A stretch of DNA of 64,000 nucleotides from Pseudonocardia oceani (GCF_019263585.2 NZ_JADQDF010000001.1:5703501-5767500); one strand, 5' to 3'; counted from the first letter of the stretch, positions 9,534 to 18,070 are shown. Notes: generated by a model not told the origin, from the letters alone. Numbers and translations: made by a program.

Positions 9534-11222
9534 CTAGTCCTCGGGCAGGGCGAAGGCGAACAGCGAGTCGCCCGAGGCGGCCCCGAGCAGCCCGGGGGTG
9601 AAGCCCTCGACCCACCCACCGAACCCGGTCGGGACCACGACGTACTGGCGGCCGTCGACGGTGTACGTGCTGGGGCTGCTGTGGTGGCCGCTGCCGCACT
9701 GGAACTGCCACAGCTTCTCCCCGGTCGCCGCGTCCAGGGCGATGAACTCGCCCGTCGCGAGGCCCACGAACACCAGTCCGCCCGCCGTGGCCAGCGTCGA
9801 GGCGGTCATCGGGTACTCGTAGCGCCAGCGCCACTTCTCCTCGCCGGTCAGCGGGTCGACGGCGCTCACGAACCCGTAGAAGTCGTCGAGGTCCACGGCG
9901 ACTCCCGCGCCCCAGTACGGAATGCTCTCCTTGAACTCGCGGCGCCGTCGGGTGGCCGTGGCACCGACCTCCTGCACCGGGATGTAGACCAGCCCCGTCT
10001 GGGGGCTGTAGGACATGTGCGTCCATTCCTTGGCGCCGGCCGGACCGGGCCAGAAGTGCACCGGCACGCCCTCCTCGTCCGGGTAGATCTTCGCCGTGAC
10101 CTCGCCGTCCGGGGTGATCTCGCCCCAGGTGATCCGGTCGCAGAACGGGAACACCCGCACCAGCTCGCCGTTGGTCCGGTCCAGGACGAAGAAGTACCCG
10201 TTCTTGTCCGCGTGCGCCAGCAGCTTGCGGCCGTCGGGGGCGTCGAACAGGAGGTTCTCCATAGTGGAGTCGTAGTCCCACAGGTCGTGCGGGGTGAACT
10301 GGTAGTGCCAGCGGATCTCACCGGTGTTCACGTCCACCGCGACGACGCTGTCGGTGTAGAGGTTGTCGCCCGGGCGGACGGCGCCGTCGAAGTCGGGCGC
10401 CGGGTTGCCCGTACCCGGGAAGAGCAGCTCCAGCTCCGGGTCGTAGGTGGGGGTGACCCAGCAGTTCCCCCCGCCGCGCTGCCACGCGTCGCCGTCGGCC
10501 GGCCAGGTCTCGGAGCCGGGCTCACCCGGCTTCGGGATCATGTAGCGGCGCCAGCGGCGCTCCCCGGTGTCGGCGTCGAAGGCGTCGAGGCACCCGCGGG
10601 TCCCGAACTCGCCGCCCGAGCTCCCGACGATGACCATGTCCTTCACGAGCAGCGGCGCGACGGTGCGGCTCTCCCCGGCCCGCACGTCACCGGCGGTCGT
10701 GTCCCAGACCATCTCCCCGGTGGTCGCGTCGAGTGCGATGACGTGGGCGTTGAGGGTGGCCATGTAGACCTTGCCGTGCCCCACGGCCACGCCGCGGTTG
10801 ACGTTGCCGCAGCACAGCGAGACGTCGTAGGGCGAGGCGTGCTTGTACCGCCAGAGCTCCGCACCGGTCTTGGCGTCCAGGGCCCAGCAGCGGCCGTCGG
10901 GGCCCGAGACGTACATGACCCCCTCGACGACGAGCGGGGAGGCCTCGAACGAGTAGGTCGACGCGCCCGCCTGCATGCCCGTCGAGCCGGCCTGGAACAC
11001 CCACGCGGGGGACAGTCGCCGGACGTTGTCCTTGCTGATCTGGTCGAGCTCGCTGTAGCGCTGCCCGTCGAAGGTGCCGTAGTAGGTGAGCCAGTTGTCC
11101 GGCTCCGTGCGGGCTCGCAGGATGCGGTCGTGGTCCACGTTGCCGGTGGCCGGCGCACTTCCCTTGACGGCACTGAGCTGCATCTGCGGAATCGCGGCGC
11201 CCGCGTCGACGTAGTCGGTCAT
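9534..11222 (-). CDS. PQQ-dependent alcohol dehydrogenase, lanthanide-type active site
   Basis: A 562-residue eight-bladed quinoprotein of the methanol/ethanol dehydrogenase family. Signature elements are the vicinal disulphide Cys137-Cys138, metal ligands Glu205 (G-G-E-F-G-x-R-G) and Asn273 (G-T-G-N-P-A-P-D), catalytic Asp316, and Asp318 two residues later in W-D-Y-D. In XoxF, ExaF and PedH the second Asp coordinates a lanthanide, whereas calcium enzymes have Ala or Ser there. Trp-docking repeats such as D-A-x-T-G-E-x-x-W recur through the chain. The ATG follows GAGGAGAAG. No signal peptide is visible, although these enzymes normally act outside the membrane. There is no cytochrome c domain or cytochrome gene next to it. 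It lies 15 bp after the cupredoxin-like gene. Confidence 0.92.
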   Translation of the reverse strand: MTDYVDAGAAIPQMQLSAVKGSAPATGNVDHDRILRARTEPDNWLTYYGTFDGQRYSELDQISKDNVRRLSPAWVFQAGSTGMQAGASTYSFEASPLVVEGVMYVSGPDGRCWALDAKTGAELWRYKHASPYDVSLCCGNVNRGVAVGHGKVYMATLNAHVIALDATTGEMVWDTTAGDVRAGESRTVAPLLVKDMVIVGSSGGEFGTRGCLDAFDADTGERRWRRYMIPKPGEPGSETWPADGDAWQRGGGNCWVTPTYDPELELLFPGTGNPAPDFDGAVRPGDNLYTDSVVAVDVNTGEIRWHYQFTPHDLWDYDSTMENLLFDAPDGRKLLAHADKNGYFFVLDRTNGELVRVFPFCDRITWGEITPDGEVTAKIYPDEEGVPVHFWPGPAGAKEWTHMSYSPQTGLVYIPVQEVGATATRRRREFKESIPYWGAGVAVDLDDFYGFVSAVDPLTGEEKWRWRYEYPMTASTLATAGGLVFVGLATGEFIALDAATGEKLWQFQCGSGHHSSPSTYTVDGRQYVVVPTGFGGWVEGFTPGLLGAASGDSLFAFALPED

Positions 11223-11237
11223 GGTCTTCTCCTCATC

Positions 11238-11696
11238 TCACGGGCGCGGTTGCGGCGGGCGGTCGAGCTTGGCGTGGTCGGGGACTTCGCCACCGATGAC
11301 GATGGCCCCGGTCAGGCCGCGGCCCTCGTCGTTGCCGGTGGTGGACCCGTAGTAGTAGGTGCCCGGCCCGTCCAGGTTGAGCGAGGCCGTGCCCTTCGAG
11401 TGGTTCACCAACCAGATGATCTTGGGGTCGCCGTTGTGCGGCAGCACCGCGCAGTGGGTGTTCTTGTCGTCGTTGATGAGCGTGAGCTCGAGGTTCCCGC
11501 CGTGGGGCAGGATGAGGGTCCCGGGCTCGAAGCAGAGCTCGTCCTCGGGGATCCGGATGGTGGCGGTCATGGTGCCGTCGGGTTGCTCCTCCGCGTGCCC
11601 GACGCCCCCGGACCCGAGCAACCGGCCCAGGCCGGTGCTGTTCTGCCGGTGCAGGCCGTCGGCCAGCTTCTCCGAGGGATCGCCTGTCGTCGTCAT
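11238..11696 (-). CDS. Cupredoxin-like PQQ-associated protein
   Basis: A 152-residue protein and the first gene of the PQQ operon. After a 40-residue polar N terminus it has a cupredoxin-like beta sandwich: a strand N-L-E-L-T-L-I-N-D-D, then T-H-C-A-V-L-P-H-N-G, N-H-S-K-G and the G-P-G-T-Y-Y-Y-G turn. The C-x-x-x-H-x-x-M copper loop normally following that turn is absent (Y-Y-Y-G-S-T-T-G-N-D), so ordinary type-1 copper binding is doubtful. Related small proteins stand beside PQQ dehydrogenases in mycobacteria (MSMEG_3727-like, recalled rather than searched). ATG 11696 follows GAGGAGG. An electron-transfer or assembly role is inference. No clear signal peptide is present. Confidence 0.7.
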   Translation of the reverse strand: MTTTGDPSEKLADGLHRQNSTGLGRLLGSGGVGHAEEQPDGTMTATIRIPEDELCFEPGTLILPHGGNLELTLINDDKNTHCAVLPHNGDPKIIWLVNHSKGTASLNLDGPGTYYYGSTTGNDEGRGLTGAIVIGGEVPDHAKLDRPPQPRP

Positions 11697-12242
11697 CTGC
11701 CGTACCTCCTCGTCACGAATGTCCGTCCTGTCCACGGCAGCATCGCCACCTGTGACCTCCCCATCTCGTCGGTCGTCCACGGTTCGCGCGCCGTGGGAGG
11801 CCGGGGATCGTCGGCAGAGCAGGAGTGCGGGACGGACTCCGGTCGGGGGGTCTTGTGCTCTCGACGACCCCGGACCCGCTCGGGCACTCCCACGTGCGCC
11901 TCCATGCCGTGCGCAGCCGAGAGCCGCGCAGCCGGGCACAGGGCGCCGCCACGGGGTCACTCGGCCGTCTGCCGATGATGTCGACCACTGGGGCGGCAGG
12001 ACACGGTCCGGGACGGTGTCGAGCGGCCGCCGGAAGTGTGTGCTGAGCCACATTCGACCCTACGGAGCGGGTCCGAGATCGGCAAGGGGGAGCACCGGGC
12101 GATCCGGATCTCGGTCCGGGCGGCCGTGCGCGGCGTGAACCCGGCCCGGCGAGACGGTGCCCGGGAGCCGGTCGCGGTCCTATAGTGCGAACAGGCCGAC
12201 GTCGACGTCGACGGCGGTCGGACCGTCCACGCAGGGGGGCTC
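11697..12242. other. Gene-free divergent region between PQQ operon and CYTH gene
   Basis: About 545 bp with no open frame that looks coding. It must hold the promoters of the PQQ operon (minus) and the CYTH gene (plus). A -10-like TATAGT lies at 12181-12186, about 56 nt before the CYTH GTG. An inverted repeat CCGAGATC (12073-12080) / GATCTCGG (12107-12114) sits between the two genes and could be an operator. I see no riboswitch-like architecture. Confidence 0.5.
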
Positions 12243-13013
12243 GTGCGGAGGTTCGGATCACCGGAGGCGCTCGCCCGGCTGAGCGCCCGCTGCGCCCATG
12301 CCGACAGCATCGAGCTGAAGACGCTGCTCGTGTCCCCGGCCGTACCGGCCGCCGAAGCGCTGACCGGACGGTGTGCGCCGACGTGGAGCGTGCGGCAGAT
12401 GTACCTGCTGGACACCCCGACGCTGGACCTGCTGCAGGCCGGGGTGGAGATCCGCCTGCGGCGCCGGGCGCGGGGCCGCTTCGACCTGTCGGTGTCCGCC
12501 TGCCGCAACGGCCCCGCCCGCCGGCGGTCGTTCCCGCGCGGGGTGCGCGTCGAGTTCGACATCGCCCCCGGGGCGCTGTGGCAGGACGTCGAGGTCCGGC
12601 GGGAGGTCGATCCGGCCGCGGCGGTCGACGTGATCGCCGGCGCGGTCGAGTCCCGGGAGCTGCTCACCGCGGCACAGGCCTCGTGGGCGCGCTGCGGCGG
12701 GCACGGGCCCGTGGACGACGCCCAGCTGCGCCGGCTGAGGGTGCACGGGCCGCTGGTGGTCCACCGGGTCAAGGTCGGGGCCGACGACCTGGGCCTGCAC
12801 CGTGCGGACCTGGAGCACTTCCGCTACCCGAGCGGTCGGGAGCTCCTGGAGCTGTCCACCCGCTGCTGGCCCCGGGAGGTGCTGGCCACCGCCACGGCGT
12901 TCGAGCAGCTGCTCGACGAGCGGGACGTCACGGTCGCGCCGGGGCACCGCACGAAGGCGTCGGTGTGGCGGGACGAGATCTTCTGCGGACGGACCGCGGT
13001 CACCAGAACTTGA
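12243..13013 (+). CDS. CYTH-like domain protein
   Basis: A 256-residue protein resembling the CYTH/triphosphate tunnel fold. I-E-L-K-T-L at residues 22-27 stands for the usual E-x-E-x-K strand. Y-L-L-D-T-P then L-R-R-R-A-R-G-R-F-D follows as the phosphate-binding basic strand. Later come V-E-F-D-I and R-V-H-G-P-L-V-V-H-R-V-K. CYTH enzymes hydrolyse or cyclise nucleoside or inorganic triphosphates. The first acidic motif is degenerate, so activity is uncertain. The GTG start follows a G-rich site. It is convergent with and overlaps the next gene by 14 bp. Its link to PQQ is unknown. Confidence 0.55.
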   Translation: MRRFGSPEALARLSARCAHADSIELKTLLVSPAVPAAEALTGRCAPTWSVRQMYLLDTPTLDLLQAGVEIRLRRRARGRFDLSVSACRNGPARRRSFPRGVRVEFDIAPGALWQDVEVRREVDPAAAVDVIAGAVESRELLTAAQASWARCGGHGPVDDAQLRRLRVHGPLVVHRVKVGADDLGLHRADLEHFRYPSGRELLELSTRCWPREVLATATAFEQLLDERDVTVAPGHRTKASVWRDEIFCGRTAVTRT

Positions 13014-13761
13014 TGCCGGCGGCCTTGAGCCGGCGCCGGTGCTGCCGCACCGCGGTCTCGATCGCCTCGGCGGTGATGAGGTCCCCCCAGACCTTGGCGG
13101 CCGTCTCGCCCTGCTCGAGCAGCGCGTCGGCCTCCTCCCGGCCGATCGCGGCGCTCTGGACGACGCGCGACCCGAACCCGATGTGCCAGCGCTCGTCGCG
13201 CAGCACCAGCTCCATCCCCCTGCGTACGCCCGGCAGCCCGACCGACAGGCCCTCGAGCGCGTCCAGCATCGCGTGCTGCCCCGCCAGCAGGACCACGCCC
13301 TCGATCACCATGTGGTACATGCCGACCGCGGCGGTCAGGCCCGCGTGGTCCTCGGCGAGCCGCCGGGCGGTGGCCGGCAGGCGGTGCTCGAACAGGTCGA
13401 CGAGCTCGTCGCCGACGTGGGCGTGCAGCGCGTCCCGCCGCTGGGCGGGCAGGGCCCCGGGAACGCCGGCGACCTCGGCGCAGACACGGTCGAAGAAGCG
13501 GGCATGGCGCGCCTCGTCCCGGGCCTGGGCCTGGAAGACCGCCGCCATCGAGTCGTCGGACGCCGCCGCCTCGTAGGCGCCGAGCTGCCCGGACACCGAC
13601 GTCTCGGCGATGACGAACCCGGCGATCAGCCCGAGCACCTGCGCGTTCTCCGCCTCCGTCAGCTGCGGCCAGGCCTCGCGGTCGGCGGAGAAGTCGATGG
13701 CCGTCTCGTCCCACTGCAGCGACTCGGCCAGCTGCGCGAAGTGGGCGTACCCGGTGATCAT
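13000..13761 (-). CDS. Ferritin-like diiron protein of the ribonucleotide reductase R2 superfamily
   Basis: A 253-residue helical protein with a full set of carboxylate/His ligands: Glu53, Glu83-x-x-His86 (D-E-A-R-H), Glu154 (M-V-I-E-G) and Glu190-x-x-His193 (D-E-R-W-H). This pattern marks R2-type diiron proteins. The position of the R2 tyrosyl radical, four residues after the first His, is Phe90, so it is not a standard class Ia R2, and at 253 residues it is shorter than usual R2 (about 320 or more). Class Ic or R2-like oxidases are closer possibilities. It is followed 12 bp upstream by a rubredoxin on the same strand, a plausible electron donor. No nrdA partner is nearby. Confidence 0.65.
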   Translation of the reverse strand: MITGYAHFAQLAESLQWDETAIDFSADREAWPQLTEAENAQVLGLIAGFVIAETSVSGQLGAYEAAASDDSMAAVFQAQARDEARHARFFDRVCAEVAGVPGALPAQRRDALHAHVGDELVDLFEHRLPATARRLAEDHAGLTAAVGMYHMVIEGVVLLAGQHAMLDALEGLSVGLPGVRRGMELVLRDERWHIGFGSRVVQSAAIGREEADALLEQGETAAKVWGDLITAEAIETAVRQHRRRLKAAGIKFW

Positions 13762-13773
13762 GACCCTGCGTCC

Positions 13774-13989
13774 TCAGTCCTCCGGGAACTCTCCCGGCTC
13801 CATCTCGCGGAAGTCCGCCTTGGTGGCACCGCAGATGGGGCACATCCAGTCGTCGGGGATGTCCTCGAACCGCGTTCCCGGCTCGATGCCGCTGTCCGGG
13901 TCACCCTCGTCGGGGTCGTAGACGAACCCGCAGGGCTCGCAGATCCACCTGGTGGGCGAGGCCCGCCGCACGTCCTGGTCCACGCCCAT
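13774..13989 (-). CDS. Rubredoxin
   Basis: A 71-residue rubredoxin, a one-iron electron carrier. The four Cys ligands are C17-x-x-C20 (C-E-P-C-G-F-V-Y-D) and C50-x-x-C53 (C-P-I-C-G), with the typical G-D-P-x-x-G-I-x-P-G-T-x-F-x-D-I-P-D-D-W between them. ATG 13989 is preferred over further upstream starts because the domain begins within 15 residues and a G-rich stretch precedes it. It is upstream of and 12 bp from the R2-like diiron gene, suggesting that the pair works as reductant and oxidase. Confidence 0.93.
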   Translation of the reverse strand: MGVDQDVRRASPTRWICEPCGFVYDPDEGDPDSGIEPGTRFEDIPDDWMCPICGATKADFREMEPGEFPED

Positions 13990-14046
13990 CACCCCCGACG
14001 TTACCTGCGTCACCCCGACGAGGGAACCAGGTCGGGCGGCGACCCG

Positions 14047-14478
14047 CTACCGGGGCTCCGGGTCGCGGTCGGGTCGGCGACGGCCGTCCAGCAGCCGTTC
14101 GAGCAGGCGGAGCTCGGCGGGCCAGGCCGCGACGAGCTGGTCACGCGGGATCGACCGCGCGGCGTAGCGCAGCAGCAGCACCACCGCGACGACGTCGTCG
14201 AGCGGCCCGATCACCGGTAGGAACTCCGGCAGCAGGTCGATCGGGGACACCACCCAGACGATCGCCACCAGCAGGGCCACCTTCGCGCGCCGCGGGACCG
14301 CGGGGGAGTTGCGCAGGCGCCGGGCGGTCGTGACGCAGGCGGGCAGGAACTCCGCGATGTCGCGGAGCAGGCCCGGCGGCAGCCTGCTGGCCAGCAGCAC
14401 CATGACGACGCACAGCAGGCCCCAGACCGCGGCGGCCAGCCCCAGCCCGGTCAGCCACGCGGCCCAGTCGACATCCAC
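14047..14478 (-). CDS. DUF1232 (YkvA-like) membrane protein
   Basis: About 143 residues. It has two N-terminal or central hydrophobic helices and the DUF1232 core S-P-I-D-L-L-P-E-F-L-P-V-I-G-P-L-D-D near residue 90, ending in a basic R-R-R-P-D-R-D tail. DUF1232 proteins are small membrane-associated proteins of unknown function. No ATG is in frame. GTG at 14478 (V-D-V-D-W-A-A-W) is chosen, but the frame is open to a TTG at 14514. It sits between the rubredoxin and the S9 peptidase, with no evident functional link. Confidence 0.75.
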   Translation of the reverse strand: MDVDWAAWLTGLGLAAAVWGLLCVVMVLLASRLPPGLLRDIAEFLPACVTTARRLRNSPAVPRRAKVALLVAIVWVVSPIDLLPEFLPVIGPLDDVVAVVLLLRYAARSIPRDQLVAAWPAELRLLERLLDGRRRPDRDPEPR

Positions 14479-14547
14479 GGCGACATGGTGCGCCCAACCC
14501 GGGCGGCGGGACAACAGGGTGCCGCCGGACGCCGCGGCCGGGGCTCG

Positions 14548-16653
14548 CTAGGCGGGGTCGCCGAGGAGCACGCGCTGCGCTGCTCCCTGCGGCGGCAGCC
14601 CGAGAGCAGTGCGGAGGAACTGCACCTGCAGGAGCAGCAGGTTCTCCGCGACGACCTCCTGGGGTGTCATGTGCGTGACCCCGGACAGCGGCAGGACGCT
14701 GTGCGGGCGCCCCGCCGCGAGCAGCGCCGACGACAACCGGAGCGTGTGCGCGGCCACCACGTTGTCGTCGGCGAGGCCGTGCACGAGCAGCAGCGGCCGC
14801 GCCAGCGACGGGGCGTCGGCGATGAGCGAGGAGTGCGCGTAGGCGTCCGGGTCCTGGGCCGGGTGCCCGAGGTAGCGCTCGGTGTAGTGGGTGTCGTAGA
14901 GGCCCCAGTCGGTGACGGGGGCGCCGGCGACCGCGGCGTGGAAGACGTCGGGGCGGCGCAGTACGGCCAGCGCGGCGAGGTAGCCGCCGAAGGACCAGCC
15001 GCGGATCCCGACGCGGGTGAGGTCGAGGTCGGGCAGCGAGGCGGCGACGGCGTGCAGGGCGTCGACCTGGTCCTCCAGCACCGGCGAGGCGAGGTCGCCG
15101 TGCACGGCCTTCTCGAACTCCGGCCCGCGACCCGGGGTGCCCCGCCCGTCGACGACGACGACGGCGAAGCCCTGGTCGGCGAACCACTGGCTGGTCAGGT
15201 GGGCCGCGCGCAGCGCCGTGACGCGCTGGGCGTGCGGGCCGCCGTAGGGGTCCATCAGCACCGGCAGCTTCGTGCCGGGCGTGTGCCAGGAGGGGAGCAG
15301 CACGGCGGTGCGCAGCCCGCGCTCGCCGACCTCGAACAGCGCGACGACGGGCTCCAGGCCCGGCGCCTCGGCGAGCGAGGTGATCGTCCGCTCCACCTCC
15401 CCGCGGCGCACGACGGTGCGGGCGCCGTCGGACTGCAGGTCGCCGCTGGTGACGACGGTCGTGGCGCCGGCGCGCCGCCCCGCGTGCACGCCCGGGGTGG
15501 TCGCGACCTCCACGAGCCCGTCGCGGTCCCACGTCCACAGCCCCACCGACACCGGGTCGGTGCTCGCGCGGAACAGCACCACGTCCTCGTCGACGTCGAC
15601 GACCTCGCGCACCTGCACCGCGGACGGCGTCACAGCCTGCCCGTCGACGACGAGCCGGTGCGCGCCGTCGCGGGCCTCCACGGTGACCAGCGCGCCGGAC
15701 GCGGTGTGCGCGGGCACGCCCGGGACGACGTCGACCCAGGCCGGGTCGGTCTGCTCGTGGACCGTGGCGGCCTCGCCCGTGCGGGGGTCGACGCGCAGCG
15801 TGCGCAGGGCGGTCTGGTCGCGCGGCGCGGTGGTGACCAGCAGGCCGTGCACGCCCCACGTGACCCGGACGAGGTACTCGTCGTCACCGTGGGAGACCGG
15901 GACGCGGGTGCCGTCGAGCCCGATCACCTCCAGCCCGACCAGCGCGTTCGGCGTGCCCGCCGCCGGGTAGGCGACGACCGCGGGGGTGCGCCCGGGGTTC
16001 TCCGGGTCGGCGATGTGCCAGCGCTGCACCGGGGAGGTGTCGACGCGCGCGACGGCGAGCCGGTCGCCGTCGGGGGACCACCAGAACCCGCGCATCCGGC
16101 CCATCTCCTCGGCCGCGACGAAGTCGGCGAGGCCGTGGGTGACGTCGGGGCCCTCGGGCCGGGCGAGGGTGGTCGTGGCCCCGGAGGCGAGGTCGTGGAC
16201 GTGCAGCGCCCCCGCGCTGACGTAGGCGACGCGGCGGCCGAGGGGGTCGGGGTGCGGGTCGATCACGCCGCCGGGGGAGGGCAGGTGCCGCGGCGGCGCG
16301 CCCCCGGCGAGGTCGGCGACGTGCAGCTGCCCCGCGAGGCTGAACGCGGCCGTGGTGACCGCGCGGTCGGTGGAGTACCCGACGATGCCGCCGGCCTGCT
16401 CACGGCTGCGCTCGCGCCGCGCCCGCTCCTCGGCCGGCAGGTCGCCGTCCTCGCCGAGCAGCCGGGCGTCGGCGACGAGGTGCTCGCGCCCGCTCGCGAC
16501 GTCGAGGACCCACAGGCAGGTGACCGGATCGGTGCCGCCGCGGCTGCGCAGGAACACGACGCGCGTGCCGTCGGGGGAGACGGTCAGGCCGCGGGGCGCG
16601 CCGAGGGTGAAGCGACGGGTGCGGGCCTGGCGGCGCGGGAAGGAGTCGAGCAC
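14548..16653 (-). CDS. S9 family serine peptidase (dipeptidyl-peptidase IV-like)
   Basis: A 701-residue peptidase that removes dipeptides or short peptides with Pro/Ala specificity. The N-terminal part (to about residue 430) is a DPP-IV-type beta propeller with recurring V-S-P-D-G-T-R-V-V-F and W-W-S-P-D-G-D-R-L blades and an E-E-M motif likely binding the substrate amine. The C-terminal alpha/beta hydrolase holds the nucleophile G-W-S-F-G-G, the acid in G-L-A-D-D-N and the His in G-V-T-H-M-T. D-P-Y-G-G-P-H and G-R-G-T-P are also conserved. There is no signal peptide, so it is probably cytoplasmic. Confidence 0.9.
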   Translation of the reverse strand: MLDSFPRRQARTRRFTLGAPRGLTVSPDGTRVVFLRSRGGTDPVTCLWVLDVASGREHLVADARLLGEDGDLPAEERARRERSREQAGGIVGYSTDRAVTTAAFSLAGQLHVADLAGGAPPRHLPSPGGVIDPHPDPLGRRVAYVSAGALHVHDLASGATTTLARPEGPDVTHGLADFVAAEEMGRMRGFWWSPDGDRLAVARVDTSPVQRWHIADPENPGRTPAVVAYPAAGTPNALVGLEVIGLDGTRVPVSHGDDEYLVRVTWGVHGLLVTTAPRDQTALRTLRVDPRTGEAATVHEQTDPAWVDVVPGVPAHTASGALVTVEARDGAHRLVVDGQAVTPSAVQVREVVDVDEDVVLFRASTDPVSVGLWTWDRDGLVEVATTPGVHAGRRAGATTVVTSGDLQSDGARTVVRRGEVERTITSLAEAPGLEPVVALFEVGERGLRTAVLLPSWHTPGTKLPVLMDPYGGPHAQRVTALRAAHLTSQWFADQGFAVVVVDGRGTPGRGPEFEKAVHGDLASPVLEDQVDALHAVAASLPDLDLTRVGIRGWSFGGYLAALAVLRRPDVFHAAVAGAPVTDWGLYDTHYTERYLGHPAQDPDAYAHSSLIADAPSLARPLLLVHGLADDNVVAAHTLRLSSALLAAGRPHSVLPLSGVTHMTPQEVVAENLLLLQVQFLRTALGLPPQGAAQRVLLGDPA

Positions 16654-16680
16654 GGCGACAGTCTGGCCGGGCGTCCGCGA

Positions 16681-17997
16681 TCAGTCGACGCAGGGCACCG
16701 TGGCCGCGGTGATCGGGCGTTCGACGGTGGTGGCCGGGGCGGTTGGCTCCGCGTCCGCGGTCGGCGAGGGCACCGGTGTCGCCGTCGGGGCCGGTGTCGC
16801 CGTCGGGGTCGGCGACGGCACCGGGTTCGGCGGCCACGGCGGCACCGCCGTGCCCCGGACGGTCGTGGGCGCCGCACCGTCGGTGGATGTCGCGTCGTCC
16901 CTGGGCGCCGCGTCGTCGGCCGTCAGCGGCGCGGCAAGCCGCTCGCGCACGGCGTCGAGCTCGAACACGTCGGTCGTGAAGGCGCGGACGGCGTCGGGGT
17001 CGACCTCCACCGCCACCCCGTCGACGGGGGTGCGCAGGTCCGGGCGCCCGGTCGGGATCGTGCGGAACGCGATGTCGCTGCCCGAGGCGCGGCGCAGCTG
17101 GGCGACGAGCCGGTCGAGGTCCCAGCCGCGGTCGAGCACCACGTAGCGGGTGACGGCACCGACGAGCCGCTCCACGCGCACCGGGTCGGCGAGCGCCCCG
17201 GACGTGAGCGACGCGCGGGCGAGACCGGCCAGGAAGGCCTGCTGGCGCGTGACGCGGTCGAGGTCGCCGTCGGGGAGGTCGCGGCGCTGGCGGACGAAGG
17301 CGAGCGCGTCGCCGCCGCTGACGACCTGCGGCCCCGCCGGCAGGTCGACGCCCGAGCGCTCCTCGCGGACCGGGTTGTTGAGGCAGACCGGGACGCCGCC
17401 GATCGCCTCGGTGATCTCCACGAACCCGGCGAGGTTGATCTCGGCGAAGTGGTCGACGGTGACGCCGGTGAACGCCTCGACGGTCTCGACGAGCGTGCGT
17501 CGCCCGGCCTCCCGCGTGGCGCGCTCCAGCGCCGCGCCGCTGAGCCCGCGCGCCGTCAGCTCGTCCTCGGCGGCCGACATCCCGCGCCGGTACGCCGCGT
17601 TGATCTTGTGCTCGCCGAGGTCGCCCGCGATCTCGACGAACGAGTCGCGCGGGATCGACACCGCCGACGCGCGCGCGTCCGGACCGGCCGGGACGTGCAG
17701 CAAGATGATCGTGTCGGTGTTGAACTGGCCCTCGTCGACCCCGGCGCGGAGCTCGGCGAGGACCTCGGGCGGCAGCGGGTTGCCCGCGGCGTCGGTGCGG
17801 GTGTCGATGCCGACGAGCAGCGCGGTGAACTCCTCGTCCAGCCCGACGGGCTCGCTGTCGCCGAGCGCCTCGCTCGTGACGAGGGTGTCCGAGACCTGCC
17901 GCACGACCGACCAGCCGTAGCCGGTGGTGGCGAGCACCGCGGCGGAGAGCAGGACCACGCCTGCCCGCAGCACGTATCCGAGGTGGCGCCGGCTCAT
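16681..17997 (-). CDS. LytR-CpsA-Psr (LCP) family cell wall glycopolymer transferase
   Basis: A 438-residue protein with a short cytoplasmic N terminus (M-S-R-R-H-L), one membrane helix at about residues 8-30, and an external LCP domain. LCP enzymes attach lipid-linked glycopolymers to peptidoglycan. The visible core is F-N-T-D-T-I, S-I-P-R-D-S-F, K-I-N-A-A-Y and R-Q-R-R-D-L-P-x-x-D-L-D-R-V-x-R-Q-Q, with Arg residues for pyrophosphate binding. The C terminus is Pro/Thr/Ala-rich with repeated P-T-A-T-P units and one Cys four residues from the end. ATG 17997 is preferred because AGGGAAGG precedes it. Confidence 0.9.
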   Translation of the reverse strand: MSRRHLGYVLRAGVVLLSAAVLATTGYGWSVVRQVSDTLVTSEALGDSEPVGLDEEFTALLVGIDTRTDAAGNPLPPEVLAELRAGVDEGQFNTDTIILLHVPAGPDARASAVSIPRDSFVEIAGDLGEHKINAAYRRGMSAAEDELTARGLSGAALERATREAGRRTLVETVEAFTGVTVDHFAEINLAGFVEITEAIGGVPVCLNNPVREERSGVDLPAGPQVVSGGDALAFVRQRRDLPDGDLDRVTRQQAFLAGLARASLTSGALADPVRVERLVGAVTRYVVLDRGWDLDRLVAQLRRASGSDIAFRTIPTGRPDLRTPVDGVAVEVDPDAVRAFTTDVFELDAVRERLAAPLTADDAAPRDDATSTDGAAPTTVRGTAVPPWPPNPVPSPTPTATPAPTATPVPSPTADAEPTAPATTVERPITAATVPCVD

Positions 17998-18070
17998 GCC
18001 TTCCCTGTACCCCGCCCGACACCCGGCACCCGCACCGGGCGGACGGCCGGGAGCCACGACCGGCCCCACC

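Noticed and set aside
13000..13761. Class Ia ribonucleotide reductase beta subunit (nrdB)
   Set aside because: The radical Tyr position is Phe, the protein is short and no nrdA is nearby; R2-like diiron protein is the safer call.
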